A stretch of DNA of 64,000 nucleotides from Syntrophobotulus glycolicus DSM 8271 (GCF_000190635.1 NC_015172.1:1364001-1428000); one strand, 5' to 3'. Shown: positions 1 through 8,600, counted from the stretch's first letter. A program made the numbers and translations. The notes: a model not told the origin generated them from the sequence alone.

Positions 1-2
1 TT

Positions 3-1085
3 TCCAATAGTTTAGCCGGATTTCTTACCACACTGCCATTACTTATTTTTGCGGGACTTTCACCGCTTTCATCTAAAATAGGGAATAAAATAGGTGAGGA
101 GCGTACCATTTTCTTTGGGTTTATTGTATTAATAATTGGGATCCTGTTACGTTCTTTCGGGGGAATTACGGCCTTGTTTGCCGGTACTGTTCTCATTGGT
201 GCGGGGATTGTGACGGGCAATGTGCTTATACCAAGCATGATCAAGCGCAAATTTCCACAAAAAATAGGTCTGTTAACCAGTATCTTTTCTACTGCCATGT
301 CGCTTATGGCTGGGATTGCATCCGGAGTAAGCGTACCTCTTGCCATGAAATTAGGCTTAGGGTGGAGGAATTCCTTGCTGATCTGGGGCTTGCTTGTGGT
401 AATCGCGATTTTCTTTTGGATTCCTCAATTGAAAAATGGCGAAAAACCTGATCCTGCCATCAAAGCGGCTACAGATGGTTCAGACGCAAAATCCGTATGG
501 AGATCTCCATTGGCCTGGAAAATTGCTTTGTTTATGGGACTGCAATCTCTTCTTTTTTACAGTTTAATTGCCTGGCTTCCCGATATTCTCTCCAGCCGGG
601 GTCTTAGCATGGAAACTGGCGGTTGGTTGCTGTCTGTCTTCCAGATCGTTGCAATCCCGACTTCCTTTATCGCGCCAATTGTGGCCGACCGGCGGGAAGA
701 CCAGCGCGGCATCGCGGTAGCATCGGGCTTGGTTTATTTTGCGGGAATGCTTGGCTTTTTGCTCAGTGAAAATATGGCATCGTTAACCGGATCAGTTATC
801 CTGATGGCAATTGGCGGCGGGGCGTGCGTCAGCCTGGCATTTACCTTTATCGGATTGCGCAGCGCCAGCAATAAGCAAGCTGCCGAACTGTCCGGAATGG
901 CACAATCAGTCGGGTATCTATTAGCGGCGGCCGGGCCTCTGTTCATCGGTGTTTTATCTGATTATTCAAAAGAATGGACGTCTTCCATTGTCTTTTTATT
1001 GGTTGTAATTTTGCTGCTCCTGTATTTTGGCTTTTGCTCAGGGCAGAATAAGCATATTAATGAAGAAAAAACAGCCTCAAGTTGA
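3..1085 (+). CDS. MFS transporter, CynX/NimT-like (5' end outside window)
   Basis: The reading frame is open from the first bases, so the N-terminus lies upstream; a TTG at 174 is an internal codon, not a convincing start. The visible product is a polytopic membrane protein with about nine hydrophobic helices. A charged cytoplasmic loop (KNGEKPDPAIKAATDG) sits between the two six-helix halves, as in the major facilitator superfamily. The run MGLQSLLFYSLIAWLPDIL at the start of the second half is typical of the CynX/NimT (cyanate, nitroimidazole) branch. The substrate cannot be read from the sequence. The stop is followed directly by remnants of another gene. Confidence 0.85.
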   Translation, partial: SNSLAGFLTTLPLLIFAGLSPLSSKIGNKIGEERTIFFGFIVLIIGILLRSFGGITALFAGTVLIGAGIVTGNVLIPSMIKRKFPQKIGLLTSIFSTAMSLMAGIASGVSVPLAMKLGLGWRNSLLIWGLLVVIAIFFWIPQLKNGEKPDPAIKAATDGSDAKSVWRSPLAWKIALFMGLQSLLFYSLIAWLPDILSSRGLSMETGGWLLSVFQIVAIPTSFIAPIVADRREDQRGIAVASGLVYFAGMLGFLLSENMASLTGSVILMAIGGGACVSLAFTFIGLRSASNKQAAELSGMAQSVGYLLAAAGPLFIGVLSDYSKEWTSSIVFLLVVILLLLYFGFCSGQNKHINEEKTASS

Positions 1086-1255
1086 CCCGCTAAAGTGGAT
1101 ATTTCCTTGAAGGATTTGGAAAAAGGCAAAGTGGTCTGCCTAGCGGGAATACATATAAAATACTTACGCGTTTTCTGAGTATGATGCCTAGAAAGAGCTA
1201 CTATAAATTTATTTGCAACTTCAGCCGGAAAAACTTTGGAGATAAGGAGAAATAA
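1086..1255 (+). pseudogene. C-terminal remnant of a short-chain dehydrogenase, frameshifted
   Basis: Directly after the MFS stop, the same frame reads KVDISLKDLEKGKVVCLAG and stops at 1176. A second frame then continues with SMMPRKSYYKFICNFSRKNF up to TAA at 1253. Joined across the frameshift, these resemble the extreme C-terminus of DltE/COG0300-type short-chain dehydrogenases (a DLEKGK-VV-PG motif, then a basic tail). There is no start codon, ribosome site or catalytic region, so this is a broken fragment. The family assignment is from recall of the motif only. Confidence 0.5.
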
Positions 1256-1314
1256 TATCGATCTTTAATTTTATCCCTTGCTATGCTAAGATACATAACA
1301 AGGAGTTGTTTTCA

Positions 1315-1536
1315 ATGGATAAACTCGATTTAATCCTGGAAAAATTAGAATCTCTCGAACGCATTGAAGCAGATATTCGGGGCTTAAAAAATAATAACAG
1401 ATCAATAAATGACAAACTAGATGTCCTGTCAGAAAAAGTGCAACAAACCTGGATAGCCGTAAAGGAAGTTCAGGAGGAATTAACAGATAACAGCTTAAAA
1501 ATCAAAATGATTGATAACAAAGTAAAGGCTTTATAA
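1315..1536 (+). CDS. Small coiled-coil protein of unknown function
   Basis: This 73-residue product starts at ATG 1315, nine bases after AAGGAG; the TTG at 1306 abuts that site and is unlikely. The sequence is one long amphipathic helix with leucine/isoleucine heptads (DLILEKLESLERIEADIRGL) rich in Glu, Lys and Asp. There is no membrane segment or cysteine. Such short coiled-coil proteins are common in Clostridia and often annotated only as hypothetical. It stands alone with a T-rich stretch after the stop, and no partner gene suggests a role. Confidence 0.6.
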   Translation: MDKLDLILEKLESLERIEADIRGLKNNNRSINDKLDVLSEKVQQTWIAVKEVQEELTDNSLKIKMIDNKVKAL

Positions 1537-1601
1537 TTTAAAGTCTTTTTTCTTTTCGGCATAAGCAAAGGATAAAATTAGGGATAGAGGAGTATGAACA
1601 T

Positions 1602-1721
1602 ATGAATCAGCAGGGGAAGGTATTTGAGATATTAAACGCTTTAGGGATTGAATATCAGGTTATAAATCATCCGGCTGTTTTTACTGTTGAAGATGGAACT
1701 GGATTTCTTTTGAAGCTTTAA
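1602..1721 (+). pseudogene. N-terminal fragment of a YbaK/ProX-type aminoacyl-tRNA deacylase
   Basis: A 39-codon frame begins at ATG 1602 after GAGGAG and reads LGIEYQVINHPAVFTVEDG before stopping at 1719. The pattern LGI-Y-V--HPAVFTVE is the start of the YbaK/ProX deacylase fold, which removes mischarged amino acids from tRNA. The normal protein is about 150-160 residues, so three quarters is missing. The start region and ribosome site are intact, which suggests a recent deletion fused it to unrelated downstream sequence. Confidence 0.5.
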
Positions 1722-1739
1722 AAAGCTTTATCGAACATA

Positions 1740-1877
1740 ATGGCAATAGGATTCACTTTGTTACCATTTAATGCTTTAATAGAAATTTTCATGATGGAAC
1801 TTATAATTGCGCATTTTAAGCATGTCAACATATTTTGGCTTAGCTATATGAAAATGGGAATTTATGGGATAAAATGA
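1740..1877 (+). pseudogene. Possible C-terminal membrane-protein remnant
   Basis: In the same frame as the deacylase fragment, beyond its stop, is a hydrophobic stretch with IGFTLLPFNALIEIFMMEL followed by a short tail and TGA at 1875. It looks like the last helix of a permease, possibly an anion transporter, but has no ribosome site. It probably marks the far side of the deletion that truncated the deacylase. The assignment is weak. Confidence 0.22.
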
Positions 1878-1982
1878 ATTGCTGTGGCCGAGTAGTTTCG
1901 CCAGGGGAAGGTTAGCGAGTTGAAGCCAATTTCGACCCATAGCGGCGGGGATGTTCGCCGTAAAATAAAGGAGGACTTATAG

Positions 1983-2465
1983 ATGAGCAGAAAATTAGTC
2001 GCGTATTTTTCAGCAAGCGGTGTCACAGGCAATGTGGCAAAGACTCTGGCAGAGGCGGCAGATGCCGACCTGCATGAAATCAAGCCGGAGGTGCCGTACA
2101 CAAAAGCCGACTTAGACTGGCAGGATAAAAAATCCCGTAGTACGATTGAGATGAACGACAAATCCTTTCGCCCGCCGATTGCCGATAAAAATGCAAATGT
2201 CGCGGCCTATGACGTTGTGTTCGTTGGTTTCCCGATTTGGTGGTATGTCGCACCAACCATAGTCAATACCTTTCTTGAGGGCTATAATTTTGCAGGGAAG
2301 ACTGTCATACTATTTGCGACATCCGGTAGCAGCGGTTTTGGGAAGACCCTGGAAAACCTGAAAGGCAGCGTTCCCATTTCGACCGTCATCAAGGAAGGCA
2401 AAATCCTTAACGGACGGCGGACAAAAGAAGAGTTGACGGTTTGGGTTAATAGCCTTGAGCTGTAA
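1983..2465 (+). CDS. Flavodoxin
   Basis: The 160-residue product starts at ATG 1983 after AAAGGAGG. The N-terminal beta strand and phosphate loop KLVAYFSASGVTGNVAKTLA match the flavodoxin FMN-binding T/S-x-T/S-G-x-T pattern, and the central VFVGFPIWWYVAPTIVNTFL contains the conserved W-Y-x-x-P segment of the Flavodoxin_4 group. ILFATSGSSGFGKT follows. It is a soluble FMN electron carrier or small NAD(P)H-linked reductase; its electron partner is not evident. It has no cotranscribed redox gene. Confidence 0.88.
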   Translation: MSRKLVAYFSASGVTGNVAKTLAEAADADLHEIKPEVPYTKADLDWQDKKSRSTIEMNDKSFRPPIADKNANVAAYDVVFVGFPIWWYVAPTIVNTFLEGYNFAGKTVILFATSGSSGFGKTLENLKGSVPISTVIKEGKILNGRRTKEELTVWVNSLEL

Positions 2466-2566
2466 ATATCCGGAGGTATATGGTTCCGGAAATATATCCT
2501 GCCGCCAAGGGGATACCAGCTTCAGACGGCATCTTTTGTACCGCTTTAATTTAAGGAGATAGTTGC

Positions 2567-2938
2567 ATGGATGTTTTTGGGAAATACCTGTCGGATATCG
2601 ATAACCCGCAGCATCGCGACCGTATTGGAGAGGTCTTGAATTGGGTGACTGCGAAGTATCCGAATTTATCGCCAAAAATCGGATGGAATCAACCGATGTT
2701 TACCGACCACGGCACATTTATTATCGGATTCAGCGCAGCCCGTAAGCATTTTGCCGTCGCCCCTGAAACTGCCGGCATCACTCGTTTTTCTGACGAAATC
2801 ATAGAGGCGGGATATGATCACACCAAAGGTCTCATACGTATTCCGTGGGATAGCCCGGTCGATTATCCTTTACTCGAAAAGATAATAGAGTTCAATATCC
2901 AGGACAAGGCGGACTGCGAAACCTTTTGGCGAAAATAA
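2567..2938 (+). CDS. DUF1801 (YdhG-like) small protein
   Basis: A 123-residue protein starting at ATG 2567 after AAGGAG. It has the DUF1801 pattern: a helix around [14 protein letters not shown], the strand-turn [11 protein letters not shown], then [13 protein letters not shown] and a C-terminal [12 protein letters not shown] segment. Some relatives have been called intracellular iron chaperones, but no metal ligands stand out here, so the role is open. A second DUF1801 protein lies 0.9 kb downstream, which makes this a small accessory cluster with paralogs. Confidence 0.7.
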   Translation: MDVFGKYLSDIDNPQHRDRIGEVLNWVTAKYPNLSPKIGWNQPMFTDHGTFIIGFSAARKHFAVAPETAGITRFSDEIIEAGYDHTKGLIRIPWDSPVDYPLLEKIIEFNIQDKADCETFWRK

Positions 2939-2972
2939 GGCAATTATAGCGGTCTTTAAGGTATGAGAGAAG

Positions 2973-3785
2973 GTGGGCTTCATTATATATTTAAGCAGCT
3001 TTTCGTTTTCAGAGGAGACAGTAAGAAATCCGAATATTTATCCCTATCATGTGTTTGCCGATAAGGCGGAAAAATTATTGTTCTTCAGACCAATTACAAT
3101 TTTGTATGGCAATAATGCATCCGGAAAATCCACGGTGCTAAATATTATGGCGGCTAAGTTGCAAATTGAAGGACGAGAGTGCGCTACCGGATATGAAAAT
3201 TATTTTGCAAAGTTTGTGGGCGAATGCAGTTATACCTTGGGTGAGGATGAAAAAGGCAGGCAGCTTTACAGCATTCCTCAGATAAGCAGGTATATCAAAA
3301 GCGAGGATATTTTATATGAAATAAAGAAAATACAACAGGAACAGGTTCTGCGAGAGGGATATATATATGAACACATCAGGCGGGGAATGAGTAAGGAACA
3401 AATAGAGCAGTTAAAGAACTCCCGTGAAATGAGAAAACGGATAGAAATTTTAAAATTTGCCCAAACAAAGTATTCAAATGGAGAAACGACTTTGCAATTG
3501 CTGGATGATTATATGGAGCCGGACTCACTTTATTTGCTGGATGAGCCGGAGGTATCCTTGTCCCCGGCAAACCAAACCTTGTTAGCAGAGAAGATTAATG
3601 AAATGGCAAGGCTTTTGGGGTGCCAATTTGTTATTTCTACGCATTCGCCGTTTATGCTGGGAACATTAGATGCGAAGATCTATAATCTGGATTCAAGGGA
3701 ATTACAGGTTGTAAAATGGACGGAAGTTGAGAACGTGAGATATTTTTACGACTTTTTTAAGAAGCATAAGAAAGCCTTTGAGTAA
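2973..3785 (+). CDS. AAA (ABC-like) ATPase
   Basis: The 270-residue product starts at GTG 2973 after AGAGAAGG. Residues near 43-53 hold the Walker A motif YGNNASGKST. A Walker B with ABC-type catalytic glutamate, LYLLDEPEVSLS, lies near residue 190, followed by a switch histidine in FVISTHSPFMLG. The short insert and lack of transmembrane or transporter partner place it in the AAA_21/OLD-like soluble ATPases, which include phage-defence components and repair-like proteins. No nuclease partner is adjacent, so its role is unknown. The gene is AT-rich relative to its neighbours, consistent with acquisition. Confidence 0.7.
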   Translation: MGFIIYLSSFSFSEETVRNPNIYPYHVFADKAEKLLFFRPITILYGNNASGKSTVLNIMAAKLQIEGRECATGYENYFAKFVGECSYTLGEDEKGRQLYSIPQISRYIKSEDILYEIKKIQQEQVLREGYIYEHIRRGMSKEQIEQLKNSREMRKRIEILKFAQTKYSNGETTLQLLDDYMEPDSLYLLDEPEVSLSPANQTLLAEKINEMARLLGCQFVISTHSPFMLGTLDAKIYNLDSRELQVVKWTEVENVRYFYDFFKKHKKAFE

Positions 3786-3825
3786 GAAGTGAATCAGCGG
3801 AATAATAACAAGGAGTGTGGGTGAA

Positions 3826-4245
3826 ATGTGGAAATGTCCGAAATGTGGCCGTGAATTCAAAAACACAGAACAAGATCACTTTTGTGGAAAACCGAACAGC
3901 ATTGATGAATATATTGCCGCGCAATCGGAAAGTGTACGGCCTCTATTACAAAGTATCCGCGAAACTATCCACGCAGCTGCACCGGAAGCTACGGAGAAGA
4001 TCTCGTGGCAGATGCCGACATTCTGGCAGGACGAAAATCTCATCCACTTTGCAGCATTCAAAAAACACATTGGGATTTATCCCGGCGGCGAAGCTACGGC
4101 TGAGTTTGCGGAGCGGCTCGCAGGCTATAGGACTTCCAAAGGAGCGATCCAACTGCCGCTTGGCAAGCCAATCGATGATGAACTCATCGCCGACATTGTG
4201 GCGTGGAGAATAAGGCGGAAAGCGAAAGGGAGTGAAATCACATGA
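3826..4245 (+). CDS. DUF1801 protein with N-terminal zinc ribbon
   Basis: The start is ATG 3826, ten bases after AGGAG; a GTG at 3817 is too close to that site. The first 20 residues contain CPKCGREFKNTEQDHFC, a likely zinc-binding CxxC...C. The rest is the DUF1801 domain (ISWQMPTFWQ, HFAAFKKHIGIYPG, KGAIQLPLGKPID). The stop overlaps the next start by four bases (ATGA), so it is translationally coupled to the DUF2200 gene. Function unknown. Confidence 0.72.
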   Translation: MWKCPKCGREFKNTEQDHFCGKPNSIDEYIAAQSESVRPLLQSIRETIHAAAPEATEKISWQMPTFWQDENLIHFAAFKKHIGIYPGGEATAEFAERLAGYRTSKGAIQLPLGKPIDDELIADIVAWRIRRKAKGSEIT

Positions 4246-4592
4246 CAAACGAGCGTGTATATAAGATGGCGTTTTCGACCGTCTACCCGATGCTTGTTCA
4301 AAAGGCGGAGCGCAAAGGGCGCACCAAATCCGAGGTTGATGCCGTGATTTGCTGGCTGACTGGGTATGACGATTCTGGTTTGCAAGCACAAATTGTGAAG
4401 AATACAGATTACGAAACGTTCTTCAATGAAGCCCCTCAGATAAATCCGAATGCTGTCAAAATTTCAGGCGTGATTTGCGGACACCGCGTTGAGGAAATCA
4501 AAGACCCACTCATGCAGAAAATCAGGTGGCTTGATAAACTGGTGGACGAATTGGCAAAAGGCAAATCGATAGAAAAGGTTCTGGGCAAATGA
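4242..4592 (+). CDS. DUF2200 family protein
   Basis: A 116-residue protein coupled to the preceding DUF1801 gene. The sequence RVYKMAFSTVYPMLVQKAER, then KSEVDAVICWLTGYD and an NPNAVKISGVICG segment are the hallmarks of DUF2200, a small alpha-rich family without established activity. It carries no signal peptide. Co-occurrence with DUF1801 proteins in small accessory operons is common, but no mechanism is known. Confidence 0.75.
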   Translation: MTNERVYKMAFSTVYPMLVQKAERKGRTKSEVDAVICWLTGYDDSGLQAQIVKNTDYETFFNEAPQINPNAVKISGVICGHRVEEIKDPLMQKIRWLDKLVDELAKGKSIEKVLGK

Positions 4593-4629
4593 GGCGGGTC
4601 AGCCACTATAGGCAGCGGTTATATTGAAA

Positions 4630-4646
4630 TCATGACAGTGTCATGA
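4630..4646. promoter_or_regulatory. Perfect inverted repeat, TetR-type operator candidate
   Basis: TCATGACA-G-TGTCATGA is a perfect 8-bp inverted repeat around one base. The core TGACAnTGTCA resembles operators of TetR/AcrR-family repressors. No TetR gene lies beside it, so it may be a leftover or be served from elsewhere. Confidence 0.4.
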
Positions 4647-4804
4647 TAAAGTAGGTTAAGAAAGAGGGAGTGTATTGATGTCGGTAATTCTGTAAGGACT
4701 TAGTTAATGGCCTGAAATGAGCAGTTGTTCTGCTCTTGTTTGTGTTGTCAGAAACTGCCTTGCAGATTGAACGAACATCCATTATTGATAATGGTGTGAT
4801 TTGT

Positions 4805-4831
4805 AGCGCAGTAGCATACTGTGCTTTTTTG
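4805..4831 (+). terminator. Intrinsic terminator
   Basis: A nine-pair stem AGCGCAGTA/TACTGTGCT with a three-base loop and a run of six T follows the DUF2200 region and precedes the methyltransferase gene. Confidence 0.65.
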
Positions 4832-4871
4832 TTTCTTTCTATAAGGTGATAATTAGAAAGGAAGGAATACC

Positions 4872-5597
4872 ATGTATCCATTTACAAACCGGTTTATTTC
4901 TAACGATAAAAATGCTGAGTTCCTCAAAGCCGCTATGATGGGGCCAAACGCCATGCGCGTAGCGGAGGAATTAGCGTCACACCTGAACATCAAGAAGAAT
5001 ATGCGAATACTTGACCTCGGCTGCGGGTGCGGTCTTTCCACCCTTTTGTTCGTGAAAAAATATGGTGTGTCCGTTTTCGCCGCCGATCTTTGGATTTCGC
5101 CAACTGAAAACTATGAGCGTTTCCAATCTGGCGGGATTGATGATAAGGCCGTTCCGATTTTCCTGGACGCGACCAAAGAGCTGCCTTTCGCAAACGGATA
5201 TTTTGACTTGTTGTTCACCGTGGACGCTTACCATTATTTCGGTGATACGCCGGAAATGCTCCCGTCGCTCGTTCCTTTTGTAAAAAGGGGCGGCTGTATC
5301 GCTGTGGCGATTCCCGGCTTAAAGTACGAATTTGGGAAAAACATTCCCGGTGAAATGCAGCCGTTTTGGAACAGCGAGATGGAAAGAACCTTGCACTCTC
5401 TTGATTGGTGGAAAGATTTGTGGAAGAGGACAGCGGGCATTGAAGTGGTGGACAGTCGTGAAATGGCCTGTTGCGGACAGGCTTGGGAAGAATGGCTGAC
5501 CGGCTACCATCCCGTCGTCGCGGATGATATTAAAATGATGGAGGCTGAGGGCGGAAAGTATTTTAATCTCGTTCAGTTGATTGCTAAAGTCATTTGA
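4872..5597 (+). CDS. Class I SAM-dependent methyltransferase
   Basis: The 241-residue protein starts at ATG 4872 after GAAAGGAAGG. Motif I, RILDLGCGCGLSTLLFVKK near residues 44-62, is a clear SAM-binding loop. The motif II acidic end is VFAADLW, and motif III/IV is LPFANGYFDLLFTVDAYHYF, typical of Methyltransf_11/25 domains. The C-terminal part contains WEEWLTGYHP, seen in small-molecule methyltransferases of Firmicutes. The substrate is unknown. It is monocistronic. Confidence 0.82.
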   Translation: MYPFTNRFISNDKNAEFLKAAMMGPNAMRVAEELASHLNIKKNMRILDLGCGCGLSTLLFVKKYGVSVFAADLWISPTENYERFQSGGIDDKAVPIFLDATKELPFANGYFDLLFTVDAYHYFGDTPEMLPSLVPFVKRGGCIAVAIPGLKYEFGKNIPGEMQPFWNSEMERTLHSLDWWKDLWKRTAGIEVVDSREMACCGQAWEEWLTGYHPVVADDIKMMEAEGGKYFNLVQLIAKVI

Positions 5598-5670
5598 CTA
5601 TACTTAATTGAATATAACTGATTCCTGAAAATTTGCGGGAGGATTTATATTTATTTCCAATTATCCAAAA

Positions 5671-5745
5671 CTCCGTCTAGCGCTGACCCTTGGGTATCTA
5701 CCGGGCTGTGATAAGTAAAGATAGAACGCTTGTTAGACCCGTCTG
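5671..5745 (+). ncRNA. Candidate structured 5' leader (unidentified)
   Basis: The 357-base gap between the methyltransferase and the PucR gene contains a GC-rich segment in AT-rich surroundings. GTCTAGCG near 5675 can pair with CGCTTGTTAGAC near 5727-5738, enclosing an ACCC/GGGT mini-hairpin and TCTACCGGGC. A strong hairpin follows about 35 bases later. A structured leader followed by a terminator-like stem is how a riboswitch would look, but I do not recognise a class. Confidence 0.25.
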
Positions 5746-5777
5746 GATTTATTAAAGGCTAGATATGGCAATGATCC

Positions 5778-5825
5778 GATAAACCGCCAATTGACAAATA
5801 AATTATTTGACATTGGCGGTTTATC
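5778..5825 (+). terminator. Long hairpin, terminator or attenuator
   Basis: GATAAACCGCCAAT and ATTGGCGGTTTATC are perfect 14-base arms; inner bases (CAAATAA/TTATTTG) extend the stem with a small bulge. It lies about 130 bases before the pucR-like start. There is no long T-run, so it could be a bidirectional terminator for the methyltransferase or an attenuator in the pucR leader. Confidence 0.5.
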
Positions 5826-5954
5826 TTCCTGTTTGCAAATTATCAATTGTGAAAACAGTCACTTTGACGTATATTATAATTGAAATAATCTAATAATTGA
5901 TATTACTTTAACGTTAAGGCTCTTTAACGGACCGGTTGGAAGGGATGAACACTG

Positions 5955-7112
5955 GTGGCTGCAACATTAAAAAACTTATGCAAATATGCCAGGGAAAACT
6001 ATGGAATGAATCTGATCTGCGGGGAAAGCAATATGAACAATTTGGTCAATTGGGTTCATATGCTGGAAGACCCGGAGACAGCCGGTTTTCTTCATGGCCA
6101 GGAGCTTATTTTTTCCACAGGAATCGGACATCGCAATACGGAATGGCTGTTGGAATTTGCTAAAGGACTGGTGGAACATCAGGCCAGCGGCTTGGTTTTG
6201 AATATTGGCCCGTATATCGAATCAGTACCTGAAGATCTGATTCGCTTTTGCCGGGAAGTTCGTTTCCCACTATTTACCATACCGTGGAAGACCAGAATTG
6301 TTGACATCACAAACGATTTCTGCCGTAAAATTATAAAATCTGAAGAAAATGAAGTTACGGTCGCCAGCGCGTTTCGCAATGCCATCTTTTTTCCGGAGCA
6401 GGGAGCCGAATACCGCCCTGTATTAGAACGCAGGGAATTCGATTTGGAGACGGATTTTTGTGTTCTGGCCATCTCAATCCGGGGCATTTCCAATGAAGAT
6501 TATCCGGAATATGATAAAATAGTGAGACTGAAGTTTACGCGGATATTCGTTAACCATAGCGACAGGTTCAATATTTTCAGGCAGGATAAAAATTTAATCG
6601 CTGTCTTGCAAAATTTTGACCCTGATTTTATCGAAAAAGCAGTGGATACGCTGCACGAAGAGCTGAAATACGGCTATCCTGACTGTAAAATTAACATCGG
6701 AATCAGCTTTAACGGACAAGGGATTACCTCTCTGGCCAGAAATTACAAAAGAGCGACAGCACTGGCGCGGATCGCTGAAAAACAGGATAAGGTCAAGCTT
6801 TCATACCAAAATATCGGATTATATCAGTTGCTGATCGAAGTTGAAGATCCGAAAGCATTGAGAAAATTTTACGAAGATACCCTTGGGAAACTGGAATCCT
6901 ACGATCTGAAATATAAGACCGATTATGTGGCCACCTTAAAGAACTATCTGGACAATAACGCAAGTGTGCAAGAGGTGGCCAAAGAAACCTTCGTCCATCG
7001 CAACACCATTAATTATAAGATCAAAAAAATAAAAGAACTGCTCCAGTCTGAGCTGAATTATCAAGACGGTCTGAAGCTTCTTTTGGCTTATTATGTCAGG
7101 GAATTGTTATGA
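5955..7112 (+). CDS. PucR family transcriptional regulator
   Basis: The start is GTG 5955, with GAAGGG upstream; the ATG at 5936 is in another frame. The protein is 385 residues. The first 130 residues form the PucR N-terminal ligand-sensing domain (FLHGQELIFSTG, ASGLVLNIGPYI). The middle is a GGDEF-like CdaR domain (INIGISFNGQGITSLARNYKRA). The end is the PucR/HTH_30 helix-turn-helix (FVHRNTINYKIKKIKELL). PucR-type proteins regulate purine and related nitrogen catabolism. Its position just before a pyrimidine-type catabolic cluster makes it the probable local activator. Confidence 0.85.
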   Translation: MAATLKNLCKYARENYGMNLICGESNMNNLVNWVHMLEDPETAGFLHGQELIFSTGIGHRNTEWLLEFAKGLVEHQASGLVLNIGPYIESVPEDLIRFCREVRFPLFTIPWKTRIVDITNDFCRKIIKSEENEVTVASAFRNAIFFPEQGAEYRPVLERREFDLETDFCVLAISIRGISNEDYPEYDKIVRLKFTRIFVNHSDRFNIFRQDKNLIAVLQNFDPDFIEKAVDTLHEELKYGYPDCKINIGISFNGQGITSLARNYKRATALARIAEKQDKVKLSYQNIGLYQLLIEVEDPKALRKFYEDTLGKLESYDLKYKTDYVATLKNYLDNNASVQEVAKETFVHRNTINYKIKKIKELLQSELNYQDGLKLLLAYYVRELL

Positions 7113-7204
7113 TGTGCATAAGCACAACAGATTTTGTGCTGAAATCTGTTGAATCGAAAAGTAAAAATGATAAGATAAAACCATTCTAAGTGAAAAACGA
7201 AGGC

Positions 7205-7240
7205 AAAGGGGCCTGTTCTAAGAACAGGTCCCTTTGTTTG
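7205..7240 (+). terminator. Strong hairpin between regulator and catabolic genes
   Basis: AAAGGGGCCTGTTC pairs with GAACAGGTCCCTTT over 14 bases with one G-U pair and a TAA loop, followed by GTTTGATC. It may terminate the pucR transcript or attenuate entry into the catabolic operon. Confidence 0.65.
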
Positions 7241-7262
7241 ATCTAATGAGGTGAAAGAAAAA

Positions 7263-8600
7263 GTGGAACTTGAACTCACAACAGCGAAGGAAATCGTGGA
7301 GACATCCCAAAAATATAATTTGCATGCCTGGACCGTTCAAGGGTCGTCAAAACCCTTAACCATGATCGGCGGGGAGGGCATTTACTTCTGGGATGGCGAA
7401 GGGAAACGCTACTATGATATGTCTTCCCAGCTTGTCAATCTGAATATCGGGTACGGGAACAGCAAGGTCATCAAAGCCATTCAGGAACAGGCGGAAAGAC
7501 TTGCCTATTCTTCCCCCTCTTTTGCCATTGACGTCAGGTCCCAGTTAGCAAAAATGGTTGTCGAGCTGGCGCCGGACAATATGGGCAAAGTGTTTTTCAC
7601 CCTGGGCGGTTCGGACGCCAATGAGAACGCGATCAAGATTGCCAAGATGGTCACCGGGAGATATAAAATCTTTTCCCGCTATCTTTCTTATCATGGCTCA
7701 TCTTACGGAGCGGCGAACCTGACGGGAGAACCGAGACGGTATACTTGCGAACCGGGGATTCCGGGATTTATTAAGTTCTTTGATCCCTATGTCTATCGCT
7801 CCCCGGTTCCTTTCGCCGATGAAGAAGCTGCCAGTCACTATTATTTGCAACAGCTCAGAGACCAGGTGATTTATGAAGGCCGGGATGCCGTGGCCGCGAT
7901 TGTGGTGGAAACCATCACCGGCAGTAACGGAGTGATTATTCCCCCCAAAGGATATCTAAACGGAATTCGCCGGATCTGTGATGAATTCGGAATCATGATG
8001 GTATGCGACGAAGTGATGACCGGATGGGGCAGGACCGGAGAATGGTTCGCGATCAATAATTTTGATGTTAAGCCGGACATCATTACCTTTGCCAAAGGGA
8101 TTACCTGTGGATATGCGCCCATCGGGGGCGTGATTGTGAGCAAAGAAATCGCCTCCTATTTTGATGACCGGTTCTTAAACTGCGGTCTGACCTATTCGGC
8201 GCATCCGCTTGGCTGTGCCGCCGGCATAGCGACCATCGAGTACTATCAAGAGACAGGTCTGATTGCCCAGGCCAAAGAACGCGGCGTCCTGTTAGGCCGT
8301 ATTCTGGAAGACCTGAAAGAAAAGCATGCCTGTGTGGGCGATGTGCGTTATATTGGCTTGTTCTCAGCAATCGAGCTGGTCAAGAATAAAGAAAGCAAAG
8401 AGCCCCTAGTGGAGTTTGATCATGATCCGGACAAGGTCATGAGTAAAATCATCGGGACGCTTTGTGCCAGGGGTTTCTTCACCTATTCGCACGAAAATAC
8501 AATCATGGTGGCGCCGCCGCTTATTATCACGGAGCAAGAGCTGGAAAGCGCCATGGCGATTATGGATGACGTCTTGGGTGAAGTGGATAAATCCTTATAG
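7263..8600 (+). CDS. Class III aminotransferase, probable beta-alanine transaminase
   Basis: I take GTG 7263, nine bases after AGGTG; the GTG at 7251 overlaps that site. The protein is about 445 residues, usual for PLP fold type I omega-transaminases. Visible landmarks are FFTLGGSDANENAIK (phosphate binding), YHGSSYGA, the cofactor aspartate in VCDEVMTGWGRTG, and the PLP lysine in ITFAKGITCGYAPIGG near residue 278. The family includes beta-alanine-, taurine- and GABA-pyruvate/2-oxoglutarate enzymes. Next to dihydropyrimidinase and a malonate-semialdehyde-type reductase, beta-alanine is the likely amino donor, giving malonate semialdehyde. Taurine is the main alternative. Confidence 0.8.
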   Translation: MELELTTAKEIVETSQKYNLHAWTVQGSSKPLTMIGGEGIYFWDGEGKRYYDMSSQLVNLNIGYGNSKVIKAIQEQAERLAYSSPSFAIDVRSQLAKMVVELAPDNMGKVFFTLGGSDANENAIKIAKMVTGRYKIFSRYLSYHGSSYGAANLTGEPRRYTCEPGIPGFIKFFDPYVYRSPVPFADEEAASHYYLQQLRDQVIYEGRDAVAAIVVETITGSNGVIIPPKGYLNGIRRICDEFGIMMVCDEVMTGWGRTGEWFAINNFDVKPDIITFAKGITCGYAPIGGVIVSKEIASYFDDRFLNCGLTYSAHPLGCAAGIATIEYYQETGLIAQAKERGVLLGRILEDLKEKHACVGDVRYIGLFSAIELVKNKESKEPLVEFDHDPDKVMSKIIGTLCARGFFTYSHENTIMVAPPLIITEQELESAMAIMDDVLGEVDKSL

